Shown here: one piece after another, positions 1 to 5,486 of the stretch
Position numbering within the stretch: the stretch's first letter is position 1
Layout of the letters: the number at the start of each line of letters is the position of its first letter
Assembly (NCBI GenBank): GCA_934131055.1
Contig: CAKOZB010000091.1
Span: 1 to 5,486, forward strand
Length of the DNA: 5,486 nt
Direction of reading: 5' to 3'
Source of the DNA: an uncultured Clostridia bacterium
GTDB taxonomy: Bacteria; Bacillota; Clostridia; TANB77; CAG-508
Translations under genes and position numbers: made by a program
The notes under the pieces: generated by a model
Databases searched by the model: none
Seen by the model: the letters and a program-made list of their open reading frames with translations, nothing else
Told to the model about the DNA's origin: nothing

Positions 1-640
1 CTATTGCCCTTTTAAATGGTACTATATCTTCTTTTTCTAAATCTTCAATTTTAGCGTCTATCACTGGCAAGAAAAAATGAGAATCTTTTTTTGTCAGACC
101 ATGCCCAGGAAAATGTTTTATAACCGGAATCACTCCTCCATTAGCTAATTCTTTCATTATTTGTATTCCATTTTTGCTTACTTCTTCTGCATTTTTACCA
201 TAGCACCTGTCTCCAATAGCATGCCCATCCTCAAATCTCTGTATATCTAGCACAGGTGCATAATCCATATTAAAACCAGATTCTCTTAACATTTGTGCAG
301 TTACCATTCCAGCTTGTTCTATTATTTCTATATTATTTTTTGAAACCAACTTTCCCGCACTCTTTATATTTTTTAACTCTCTAGGCATTCTATTCACTCT
401 TCCGCCTTCTTGATCTATGCTTATAAATAGTGGAATATTGCCACTTTCGCGGTTTATCTTCTTAATCTCATTTATTATATTTATCATTTCTTCATATGTG
501 TCATAGTTTTTTCTATAAAGAATTATTCCTCCAACTTTATATTCTTCAATCATTCTCTTTGTTTCATTTGTTATTTCTTTTCCCTGTATTTTTATAATCA
601 ACATTTGACCTATTTTTTCTCTTAATGTTAAATTCTTCAT
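1..640 (-). CDS. nagZ: NagZ-like beta-N-acetylglucosaminidase (glycoside hydrolase family 3), C-terminus cut by window edge
   Basis: This is the N-terminal part (213 complete codons) of a family 3 glycoside hydrolase of the NagZ type. The family removes N-acetylglucosamine from muropeptides during peptidoglycan turnover. Visible motifs are DQEGGRV at residues 76-82, YAPVLDI at 127-133, AIGDRCYG at 141-148, the hallmark KHFPGHG at 175-181, and DSH at 186-188. In this family the Asp-His pair of that last loop is the acid/base dyad. The nucleophile Asp lies further on, outside the window, so activity cannot be fully judged. There is no signal peptide or lipobox at the N-terminus, which suggests a cytosolic enzyme. 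The start ATG (638-640) is preceded by GAGATGAT (644-651 on the minus strand), one mismatch from the ideal Shine-Dalgarno GAGGTGAT. It is divergent from the PopT-like gene. Family assignment is firm; whether it is a short single-domain NagZ or a longer YbbD-like form is unknown. Confidence 0.93.
   Translation of the reverse strand, partial: MKNLTLREKIGQMLIIKIQGKEITNETKRMIEEYKVGGIILYRKNYDTYEEMINIINEIKKINRESGNIPLFISIDQEGGRVNRMPRELKNIKSAGKLVSKNNIEIIEQAGMVTAQMLRESGFNMDYAPVLDIQRFEDGHAIGDRCYGKNAEEVSKNGIQIMKELANGGVIPVIKHFPGHGLTKKDSHFFLPVIDAKIEDLEKEDIVPFKRAI
605..634 (+). promoter_or_regulatory. Candidate promoter for the DUF368/PopT gene, inside the start of nagZ
   Basis: TTGACC at 605-610 matches the -35 consensus at five of six positions. 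After 18 bases comes TAAATT (629-634), a four-of-six -10 preceded by TGT (626-628) as an extended -10. A start near 641 would give a leader of about 65 nt before the ATG at 706. The candidate lies within the first codons of the divergent nagZ gene, so the two transcripts would overlap for about 35 bases. Good -10 look-alikes are common in this AT-rich DNA, so this is a moderate guess. Confidence 0.35.
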
Positions 641-682
641 ACTATCATCTCTTTTCTAATAAATTGTTCCTATATTGCATAT

Positions 683-691
683 ATTATATCA
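683..691 (-). promoter_or_regulatory. Extended -10 promoter for the nagZ-like gene
   Basis: The minus strand reads TGATATAAT, a perfect extended -10 element (TGN plus TATAAT). No good -35 is visible 16-18 bases upstream, as is common for extended -10 promoters. The predicted start near 676 gives a leader of about 36 nt before the nagZ ATG, with the ribosome binding site at 644-651. The element lies only a few bases from the GGAGG of the divergent gene. It is inferred from sequence only. Confidence 0.55.
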
Positions 692-705
692 TCTGGAGGT
701 AATTT

Positions 706-1524
706 ATGAAATACTTTTACAATTTTTTGATTGGTATATTGATGGGATTCGGCGCTATTCTGCCTGGTGTCAGCAGTGGAGTATTTTGCGTTATATTTGG
801 CATTTATGAAAAACTTGTTAATAGCATAATAAATTTTTTTAAGGATTTTAAGACAAATTTTCTTTTCTTATTTCCAATCGGACTCGGCGGAATAGTTGGC
901 GTAGTATTGTTTGGAAATGTAATAAAATACTTTTTTTCCTTATATAAATTTCAGTCTTGCTATGCTTTTATTGGGCTCATTTTAGGAACCGTCCCCGCGT
1001 TGTTCAAACAAACCTCTACTAATAAATATGTTGAAATAAAAAATATAATTCCAATGATTATTTCTTTTTTATTTGGAATTGCTCTAATATTTATAGAAAA
1101 ATCTTTAGGTTTAGGCACTACAAGTTCCGCTTCTTCAAGTTATTTATATTTAATACTTTCTGGTTTTTTAATGTCTGTTGGAATTGTAGTACCAGGAATT
1201 AGCAATACTGTAATTTTAATGTGTTTAGGAGTTTACACAACATACATAGATGCAGTTGCAACCATCGATTTCCACATTTTAATCCCAATGGGAATCGGAC
1301 TTTTCTTTGGTTGTTTACTGTGGATACGAATTATAAAATACTTATTTGATAAACACCATCAGGCAACTTCATTATGTATTATCGGCTTCACTCTCGGTTC
1401 TGTTTTCGTGCTATTTCCCGGCTTTGCACATGGCATTTCCGGATTAATTTGCTATCCTATATTTCTTGTTAGCCTAATACTATCATATAAATTAGCCAAT
1501 TTAGAAAATAAAGTAAGTACTTAA
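706..1524 (+). CDS. popT: DUF368 family membrane protein, likely polyprenyl-phosphate transporter (PopT-like)
   Basis: This 272-residue, very hydrophobic protein belongs to the DUF368 family. Members called PopT are known to translocate undecaprenyl phosphate across the cytoplasmic membrane, so that the lipid carrier for wall polymers can be reused. The sequence shows two homologous halves. GFGAILPGVSSG (14-25) aligns with SVGIVVPGISNT (157-168), each followed by a G-(I/V)-Y element at 32-34 and 175-177. FPIGLGGIVGVVLFG (56-70) aligns with IPMGIGLFFGCLLWI (193-207), and both runs lead into IKYxF and then IG-x-(T/I)-LG-(T/S)-V. The PG-(V/I)-S re-entrant motifs are the family signature, though the usual GGT after the serine is altered in both copies. 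The start is set by GGAGG at 695-699, six bases before the ATG. The gene is divergent from nagZ and convergent with trhP, and ends in a hairpin terminator. Family is confident; the substrate is inferred from characterised relatives. Confidence 0.9.
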   Translation: MKYFYNFLIGILMGFGAILPGVSSGVFCVIFGIYEKLVNSIINFFKDFKTNFLFLFPIGLGGIVGVVLFGNVIKYFFSLYKFQSCYAFIGLILGTVPALFKQTSTNKYVEIKNIIPMIISFLFGIALIFIEKSLGLGTTSSASSSYLYLILSGFLMSVGIVVPGISNTVILMCLGVYTTYIDAVATIDFHILIPMGIGLFFGCLLWIRIIKYLFDKHHQATSLCIIGFTLGSVFVLFPGFAHGISGLICYPIFLVSLILSYKLANLENKVST

Positions 1525-1529
1525 ACTAT

Positions 1530-1577
1530 AAACAGGCATAAAACATTAAAATTTTATGCCTGTTTCATTATTTTTTT
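1530..1577 (+). terminator. Hairpin terminator between convergent popT and trhP genes
   Basis: A perfect 14-base-pair stem (AAACAGGCATAAAA at 1530-1543, TTTTATGCCTGTTT at 1552-1565) closes an 8-base loop. It starts six bases after the popT stop codon. On the plus strand the T-run lies slightly downstream (seven Ts at 1571-1577, inside the last lysine codons of trhP). On the minus strand the stem ends in TTT followed by ATAGTTT, a weaker tract. It probably ends both convergent transcripts, with the plus direction better supported. The stem core ACAGGCAT/ATGCCTGT is shared with the hairpin at 3577-3607. Confidence 0.8.
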
Positions 1578-2803
1578 CTTCTTAATATCCACCCTTTTTT
1601 CACTTCAAAAGGAATTTCTAATATTACTGTCTGTCCTTGTTTTCCTGGATTTACTGTACTTATCTCTTCGTTAGTTTCACTATCATATAATTTTTCTATT
1701 GCGAATGCCTGTGGTTTTATTTCATTTGGAATTATCAATTCCAATGTGTCACCAACACTTAATTTATTCTTTATTTCTATTAATACTCTTGAATTTGCTG
1801 GTTTATCTTCAAGAATTTTTCCTCCAAATTCGTAATCCGGATTATATTGTTTTCCTTCGTATTCTTGGAAATCTTTATTATTTCTGTCATTAAAATAGAA
1901 AGTTGTAAGTCCTCTAGTCTTTACTTTTTCAAGTTCTTTCAAATATTTTGTATAGTCATATCCTTCTGGATTTGCCATGTAATCGTCTATTGCGTTTCTA
2001 TATACATTTACAACAGATGCTAAATAATATTCTGTTTTAAGTCTTCCTTCAATCTTTAGGCTATCAACACCCATTTCTATTATTTGTGGAATTTCTTTTA
2101 TCAAGCACAAATCTTTTGATGATAATATGTATGTTCCATTTTCATCTGTTTCAACTGGCATTAGATTTCCCGGTTTATTCTTTTCTTCTAAATACATATT
2201 ATATGCCCATCTACAGCTTTGTGAACAATCACCTAAGTTTGCTGACCTGCAAGATAAATATTCGCTTAAGAAACATCTTCCAGAATATGCCCAGCACAAA
2301 GCGCCGTGTATAAACATTTCAACTTCTAAATCTTCTGGCTTATTCTTCATTATCTCTTGAATTTGGTCTTTGCTTGTTTCTCTGCCTAGAATTACTCTTT
2401 TAGCTCCATTATCATACCAAAACTTTGCAGCATGATAGCTTACAACATTTGCCTGAGTACTTACATGTATTTCTATGTTTGGAGCAATCTCTCTAATCTT
2501 TTGAATAACTCCACCGTCAGAGGCAATTATTGCATCAACATGTACTTCATCTAGCATTTTTACTTGTTTTTCTATTTCTTCATAATTTGTGTCCCATGCA
2601 TAAATATTTAGTGCTGCATACACTTTTTTTCCAATGCTGTGTGCATATTTTATTGTTTTTTCCAAGTCGTTATCGTCAACTTCCGCTCTACTTCTAAGTG
2701 AAAGTGAAGCAGTTCCGCAATATACAGCATCGGCTCCATACATAAATGCAACCTTAGCTTTTTCAAAAGACCCTGCTGGGGCCAATAATTCTGGTTTTTT
2801 CAT
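1568..2803 (-). CDS. trhP: U32 family tRNA 5-hydroxyuridine (ho5U34) biosynthesis protein, TrhP/YrrO-like
   Basis: This 411-residue protein is a member of the family still labelled peptidase U32. Characterised relatives (E. coli TrhP/YegQ, B. subtilis YrrN/YrrO) hydroxylate U34 of certain tRNAs using prephenate, and carry an iron-sulfur cluster. It opens with the typical PELLAPAGSFEKAK (4-17) and YGADAVYCG (22-30). It contains a full match to the U32 signature at 162-180 (E-x-F-x2-G-A-L-C-x4-G-x-C-x-L-S). Cysteines 170, 177, 193 or 197, and 233 sit at the spacing expected for the cluster ligands. The SLKIEGR motif is at 248-254, and a C-terminal U32_C-type beta domain spans roughly 325-408. 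It is the second gene of an operon, 50 bases after trmR with no terminator between. AGGAG lies eight bases before the ATG; an upstream ATG only three bases from the AGGAG opens a two-codon ORF and is not the start. B. subtilis has two paralogues; here only one, of YrrO length, is visible. Confidence 0.9.
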   Translation of the reverse strand: MKKPELLAPAGSFEKAKVAFMYGADAVYCGTASLSLRSRAEVDDNDLEKTIKYAHSIGKKVYAALNIYAWDTNYEEIEKQVKMLDEVHVDAIIASDGGVIQKIREIAPNIEIHVSTQANVVSYHAAKFWYDNGAKRVILGRETSKDQIQEIMKNKPEDLEVEMFIHGALCWAYSGRCFLSEYLSCRSANLGDCSQSCRWAYNMYLEEKNKPGNLMPVETDENGTYILSSKDLCLIKEIPQIIEMGVDSLKIEGRLKTEYYLASVVNVYRNAIDDYMANPEGYDYTKYLKELEKVKTRGLTTFYFNDRNNKDFQEYEGKQYNPDYEFGGKILEDKPANSRVLIEIKNKLSVGDTLELIIPNEIKPQAFAIEKLYDSETNEEISTVNPGKQGQTVILEIPFEVKKGWILRRKK

Positions 2804-2853
2804 TTCATAATCTCCTATTATTATTTCTTTATTCTATCATACTTGAGCTGTAA

Positions 2854-3450
2854 CTATTTTTCAATTCTTTTCTTTGTAATTGCCAGTCCATCTCCAACTT
2901 CCAATATTTCAGTTTCAAGTTCTGGGTTTTCAGTAGTTTCCTTAATATACTGTCTTAAATGAGTAACCGCTGTACGTTGTTTGTGCTTATTGTAATCACT
3001 CATTACATAGCCTTTATACAAAATATTATCTGCAAAAATAATTCCATCATCTTTTAACATTCTTAATGCGTGCTCCAAGAAAAATGGATATTTTCCCTTA
3101 GCGGCATCTATAAACACAACATCATATTTATCATTCATAGTTGGAAGAATTTCGACAGCGTCTCCTTCATAGATGTTTATTTTCTCTTCTACTCCAACCT
3201 TTTTTATATTCTCTTTAGCTTCTGCAATTCTTTCTTCATCTCTTTCAATAGTGTCAATCTTTCCACCATCTTTTAAATATTCAGAAAAACACATTGCAGA
3301 ATATCCAACAGCTGTACCAATTTCGAGTATTTTTTCTGGTCTTTTCTCTGTTAAATATTTATCTATAACTTCTAGTGTATCGTCCATTATTATTGGAATA
3401 TGTCTTTCGAGTGCATATTCTTTTATTTTTAATAGTTCGTCTTTGTTCAT
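2854..3450 (-). CDS. trmR: tRNA 5-hydroxyuridine methyltransferase (TrmR/YrrM-like O-methyltransferase)
   Basis: This 198-residue SAM-dependent enzyme is from the class I O-methyltransferase family 3. In B. subtilis the equivalent, TrmR (YrrM), methylates 5-hydroxyuridine at tRNA position 34 to 5-methoxyuridine. Visible parts are the N-terminal ERHIPI (15-20), SAM-binding motif I ILEIGTAVGYSA (41-52), the acidic end of strand 2 TIERD (67-71), GDA at 96-98, the metal-site strand YDVVFIDAAKGKY (109-121) with Asp115, and ADN at 140-142, whose Asp and Asn complete the metal site. The C-terminal GDGLAITKK (187-195) is also family-typical. Length is close to the usual 210-220. The start has AGAGGG about nine bases upstream. 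The substrate assignment rests mainly on adjacency to the U32 gene, because this family also holds catechol and caffeoyl-CoA methyltransferases. It is the first gene of the operon, with its own promoter at 3501-3530. Confidence 0.86.
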   Translation of the reverse strand: MNKDELLKIKEYALERHIPIIMDDTLEVIDKYLTEKRPEKILEIGTAVGYSAMCFSEYLKDGGKIDTIERDEERIAEAKENIKKVGVEEKINIYEGDAVEILPTMNDKYDVVFIDAAKGKYPFFLEHALRMLKDDGIIFADNILYKGYVMSDYNKHKQRTAVTHLRQYIKETTENPELETEILEVGDGLAITKKRIEK

Positions 3451-3500
3451 TTTGCTTTTCCCTCTTATATATTATCTCAATTCTTATAAACTCGACATTA

Positions 3501-3530
3501 ATTATAACACTAAATGCCCCATTTTAGCAA
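3501..3530 (-). promoter_or_regulatory. Promoter of the trmR-trhP operon
   Basis: The minus strand carries TTGCTA (3530-3525, four of six to the -35 consensus), an 18-base spacer, and a perfect extended -10 TGTTATAAT (3509-3501). The predicted start near 3494 leaves a leader of about 44 nt before the trmR ATG, containing the AGAGGG ribosome binding site (3465-3460). It is the nearest strong promoter to the operon, and lies downstream of all three hairpins in the intergenic region. Confidence 0.65.
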
Positions 3531-3572
3531 GTTTTTAAGGGAATTTAAACTTTTTATGTAAAACCGCATGTA

Positions 3573-3715
3573 GTAGAAAAACAGGCATCTCACGAATGCC
3601 TGTTTTTTTGCAATTTTCATTTGCGGTGTTCTTCCTTTTAATTTAGTGTAACATGTCCCGTAACAAACATAAGAAAAATTGTACTAATAAAATTGTAAAA
3701 TTATCAAAAACTTAC
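3573..3715 (-). ncRNA. Candidate small RNA or leader between an orphan promoter and a hairpin terminator
   Basis: A promoter-like element at 3749-3722 on the minus strand predicts a start near 3715. The next termination-like hairpin is 3607-3577, so a transcript of about 140 nt would result. Its 3' half is structured: the hairpin is enclosed by a six-base GC-rich pairing (3622-3627 with 3563-3568) that a terminated transcript would not fully contain. No known RNA family was recognised. Alternatives are a long leader for trmR with attenuation at the hairpin, or an accidental promoter in AT-rich DNA. This is inference from signals only. Confidence 0.25.
3577..3609. terminator. Hairpin with T-tracts on both strands (possible bidirectional terminator)
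   Basis: A perfect 12-base-pair stem (AAAAACAGGCAT at 3577-3588, ATGCCTGTTTTT at 3596-3607) closes a 7-base loop. On the plus strand it runs into seven Ts (3603-3609); on the minus strand it ends in five Ts. No plus-strand gene lies upstream, so its visible job is on the minus strand: stopping read-through from typA or a small transcript begun near 3715. Its core is identical to that of the 1530-1565 hairpin. Confidence 0.7.
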
Positions 3716-3721
3716 AAAAAT

Positions 3722-3749
3722 ATTATACTACATTTTCATTTTTTTGCAA
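3722..3749 (-). promoter_or_regulatory. Orphan promoter-like element in the typA-trmR gap
   Basis: The minus strand reads TTGCAA (3749-3744, four of six to the -35 consensus), a 16-base spacer, and a perfect TATAAT (3727-3722). It lies beyond both typA terminators and about 270 bases before the trmR start codon, so it is separate from the proximal trmR promoter. It could drive a small RNA or a second, leader-bearing transcript of the trmR operon. Confidence 0.45.
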
Positions 3750-3784
3750 TAAATTTTTTATATTTTCCAGAAGAATCGTTCGAC

Positions 3785-3825
3785 AAAATTTTCGCCCAAA
3801 AAGGGGCGTCCCTAATGGGCGAAAA
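3785..3825 (-). terminator. Second terminator hairpin downstream of typA
   Basis: On the minus strand, TTTTCGCCCA (3825-3816) pairs perfectly with TGGGCGAAAA (3798-3789), followed by TTTT (3788-3785). The 17-base interior can form its own short stem, AGGG with CCCT, around ACGC (3813-3802). Its GC-rich core stands out from the AT-rich surroundings. It abuts the first typA hairpin, whose U-tract is the 5' edge of this stem, so the two form a tandem back-up terminator. Confidence 0.65.
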
Positions 3826-3867
3826 ATTGATTCTTCGAGTGAAATTGTTTTCTCTCAAAGAATCAAT
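3822..3867 (-). terminator. First terminator hairpin of typA
   Basis: A long, near-perfect hairpin begins four bases after the typA stop codon. On the minus strand ATTGATTCTT, GAG and GAAA (3867-3849) pair with TTTC, CTC and AAGAATCAAT (3844-3826) around the tetraloop ACAA, giving 19 positions. One is an A-A mismatch (3853/3840). Another (3857/3836) is a U-G wobble in the minus-strand RNA but A-C on the plus strand, which fits function in the typA transcript. The stem ends in a run of Ts (3826-3822). Confidence 0.75.
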
Positions 3868-3871
3868 CTTT

Positions 3872-5486
3872 CTATCTTCTTGCAGCTTTTTCTCTGTCTT
3901 TGTTGTTTAGTATTACTTTTCTTAGTCTAATATTTTTTGGTGTTACTTCAACAAGTTCGTCTTCTGCAATGAATTCTATTGCTTTTTCTAGTGATAATTG
4001 AATTGGTGGAACTAATCTTAATGCATCATCAGATCCTGAAGCTCTTGTGTTTGTAAGGTGTTTTTCTTTACAAACGTTTATAGAAATGTCTTCGTTTCTA
4101 GAGTTTATACCAACTATCATTCCTTCATAAACTTCTACACCAGCTCCTATGAATAATTCTCCTCTTAATTGGGCATTGTATAATCCATAAGTGATTGATG
4201 TTCCTTGTTCGAATGCAACTAAAACTCCTCTTGTTCTTGCTTGAATGTCTCCCTTGTATGGTTCATAGCAATCGAATATTGAGTTCATTGTTCCAGTTCC
4301 CTTTGTATCTGTTAAGAATTCTGTTCTATAACCAATTAATCCACGTGCTGGAATCTTGAATTCTATTTTTGTATGTCCGGCTTCAGCTGGTTCCATGTTC
4401 TTCATTTCAGCTTTACGTCTTCCTAATTTTTCTATAACTGTTCCGATTGCATCGTCTGGTACATTTACAACTAAGTCTTCTATTGGCTCACATTTTACGC
4501 CATCAATTTCTTTGTAAATAACCTTTGGACGAGATACTAGAAGTTCGTATCCTTCTCTTCTCATTTCTTCTATTAATACAGATAAGTGTAATTCACCACG
4601 TCCGCAAACTTCGAAGCTATCTGGAGAAGCTGTTTCTTTAACACGTAAACTTACATTTCTTTCTAGCTCTTTGAATAATCTGTCTCTGATGTGTCTTGAT
4701 GTAACAAATTCTCCTTCTTGTCCTGCAAAAGGTCCGTTGTTTACACTAAATGTCATAGAAACTGTTGGTTCATCTATGTTTACAAATGGTATTTTTTCTG
4801 GGTTTGCTAAATCACAAATTGTATCTCCAATGCTAATGTCTGGAATACCTGATATAGCAACTATATCTCCGGCATCAACTTCATCAACTTCAACTCTTTT
4901 TAATCCCATGTATGTGAATAATTTAGCAATTTTTCCTTGTGTATTTTTTTCTTGTTTACAAATTGAAACTGGCATTCCATTCTTTATTTTACCACGTTCG
5001 ATTCTTCCGATTGCAATTCTTCCTAAATAATCATCATAATCGATATTAGATACTAACATTTGCATTGTTCCATCCATATCACATGTTGGAGGTTCAATCT
5101 TGTCAATTATTGTATCGAATATGCAAGTAATGTTGTCAGAATCATCTGATAAGTTCATCTTAGCAATTCCGTTTTTAGCTGATGCATAAATAACTGGGAA
5201 ATCTAATTGTTCATCAGAAGCATTTAATTCTATGAATAATTCTATAACCTTGTCCAATGCTTTTTCAGGTTCTGCGCCTGGTCTATCTATTTTGTTTATT
5301 ACAACTATTGGTTTTAAGTTAAGTGCTAGAGCTTTCTTTAAAACTTCTCTTGTTTGAGGCATTGGTCCTTCAAAAGCATCAACTAATAGTAAAACACCAT
5401 CAACAGTTTTTAATACACGCTCAACTTCTCCACCGAAATCAGCATGTCCAGGAGTATCAACTATATTAATTTTTACTCCATTATAC
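3872..5486 (-). CDS. typA: Ribosome-associated GTPase TypA/BipA, N-terminus cut by window edge
   Basis: This is the translational GTPase TypA (BipA), which binds the ribosome at the elongation-factor site and supports 50S assembly and growth under cold or stress. The frame runs unbroken off the right edge, giving 537 codons. By comparison with E. coli BipA roughly 60-65 N-terminal residues are missing, including the P-loop (G1) and switch I, so the total should be near 600, the usual length. Visible motifs counted from the window edge are G3 DTPGHADF (10-17), G4 NKID (64-67) and G5 SAK (102-104). Then come the beta-barrel domain II, the EF-G-like domains with [17 protein letters not shown] sequence (here [13 protein letters not shown]), and the BipA-specific C-terminal domain with [21 protein letters not shown] and DELVEVTP. 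The methionine at 5362 is internal (the G-domain continues upstream through VDAFEGP), so it is not the start. The stop is TAG, followed by two tandem terminators. Confidence 0.97.
   Translation of the reverse strand, partial: YNGVKINIVDTPGHADFGGEVERVLKTVDGVLLLVDAFEGPMPQTREVLKKALALNLKPIVVINKIDRPGAEPEKALDKVIELFIELNASDEQLDFPVIYASAKNGIAKMNLSDDSDNITCIFDTIIDKIEPPTCDMDGTMQMLVSNIDYDDYLGRIAIGRIERGKIKNGMPVSICKQEKNTQGKIAKLFTYMGLKRVEVDEVDAGDIVAISGIPDISIGDTICDLANPEKIPFVNIDEPTVSMTFSVNNGPFAGQEGEFVTSRHIRDRLFKELERNVSLRVKETASPDSFEVCGRGELHLSVLIEEMRREGYELLVSRPKVIYKEIDGVKCEPIEDLVVNVPDDAIGTVIEKLGRRKAEMKNMEPAEAGHTKIEFKIPARGLIGYRTEFLTDTKGTGTMNSIFDCYEPYKGDIQARTRGVLVAFEQGTSITYGLYNAQLRGELFIGAGVEVYEGMIVGINSRNEDISINVCKEKHLTNTRASGSDDALRLVPPIQLSLEKAIEFIAEDELVEVTPKNIRLRKVILNNKDREKAARR

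Larger units (their letters stand above)
3451..3871. other. 421-base intergenic region between typA and trmR, no convincing protein gene
   Basis: The region is very AT-rich, apart from GC-rich hairpin arms. Reading on the minus strand from the typA stop, it holds two abutting hairpin terminators (3867-3826, 3825-3789), a promoter (3749-3722), a bidirectional-looking hairpin (3607-3577) flanked by a further GC-rich complementary pair (3563-3568 with 3622-3627), and the trmR promoter (3530-3501). Short open frames cross these structures but show no protein-like composition. No tRNA, rRNA, CRISPR or insertion sequence features are seen. Confidence 0.7.

Noticed and set aside
1699..2360. Three plus-strand open frames opposite trhP (1699-1893, 2086-2313, 2127-2360)
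   Set aside because: All lie opposite the conserved U32 coding sequence, overlap each other and show no family features.
3173..3538. Plus-strand open frame opposite trmR
   Set aside because: It is antisense to a well-supported methyltransferase gene and its promoter; the Ser/Phe/Ile-rich product is typical of a shadow frame.
3510..3620. Minus-strand 36-codon frame starting MKIAKKQAF, with AAGGAAG upstream
   Set aside because: It reads through the 3607-3577 hairpin and into the trmR promoter, and its spacing from the AAGGAAG is long. It may be a leader peptide if the orphan promoter is real, but nothing in its sequence supports a protein.
3608..3640. T-box riboswitch, suggested by ACACCGC upstream of a terminator hairpin on the minus strand
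   Set aside because: The conserved T-box core (TGGNACCGCG type) is not matched, and the space between the predicted start and the hairpin is too short for a Stem I.
3653..3910. Plus-strand open frame of 85 codons in the typA-trmR gap
   Set aside because: It runs through both typA terminator hairpins and into the antisense of the typA 3' end, has no good ribosome binding site, and its composition (runs of Lys, Phe, Ser) follows the AT-rich DNA rather than a protein family.
4671..5030. Plus-strand open frame opposite typA
   Set aside because: It is antisense to conserved TypA domains, with no promoter or ribosome binding site.
5360..5362. ATG at 5362 as the start of typA
   Set aside because: The frame continues upstream with G3 (DTPGHADF) and VDAFEGP, which are core TypA sequence; this methionine is internal.

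Overview
The window looks like chromosomal DNA from a low-GC Gram-positive bacterium, most likely a member of the Clostridia. The evidence is strongly A+T-biased codon use (AGA arginine, AAA lysine, ATA isoleucine), GGAGG-type ribosome binding sites, extended -10 promoters (TGNTATAAT), and a TrmR-type tRNA methyltransferase next to a U32-family tRNA hydroxylation protein. That last pair is a Gram-positive arrangement known from the Bacillus subtilis yrrMNO locus; Gram-negatives use CmoA/CmoB instead. Stops are TAA or TAG and no in-frame TGA is needed, so the standard code fits. The exact genus cannot be told from the sequence.

Layout, left to right. (1) Positions 1-640, minus strand: the N-terminal 213 codons of a NagZ-like family 3 beta-N-acetylglucosaminidase, whose C-terminal part lies off the left edge. 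(2) 641-705: a short divergent promoter region. (3) 706-1524, plus strand: a DUF368/PopT-type polyprenyl-phosphate transporter with a clear internal duplication. (4) 1525-1567: a hairpin terminator between convergent genes. (5) 1568-2803 and 2854-3450, minus strand: a two-gene operon, trmR first and then a trhP-type U32 protein. (6) 3451-3871: a 421-base region with no convincing protein gene but four structured or regulatory elements. (7) 3872 to the right edge, minus strand: typA/bipA, lacking only about its first 60-65 codons, which are off the right edge.

How the genes fit together. NagZ and PopT both belong to envelope metabolism: muropeptide recycling and undecaprenyl-phosphate carrier recycling. 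They are transcribed divergently from a shared gap. TrhP and TrmR act in sequence on the wobble uridine of tRNAs: TrhP makes 5-hydroxyuridine at U34 and TrmR methylates it to 5-methoxyuridine. With TypA, a ribosome-associated GTPase, the right half is a translation-quality neighbourhood. All five genes belong to known families.

The least explained DNA is 3451-3871. Reading leftward from the typA stop, it holds two abutting hairpin terminators, then a separate promoter (TTGCAA-16-TATAAT), then a third hairpin with T-tracts on both sides, and finally the trmR promoter. The promoter plus hairpin could define a small RNA of roughly 140 nt or a leader of the tRNA-modification operon. I see no strong evidence for a wholly new system. 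This intergenic unit, and a hairpin core (ACAGGCAT/ATGCCTGT) reused in two terminators and present once inside trhP, are the points most worth checking.
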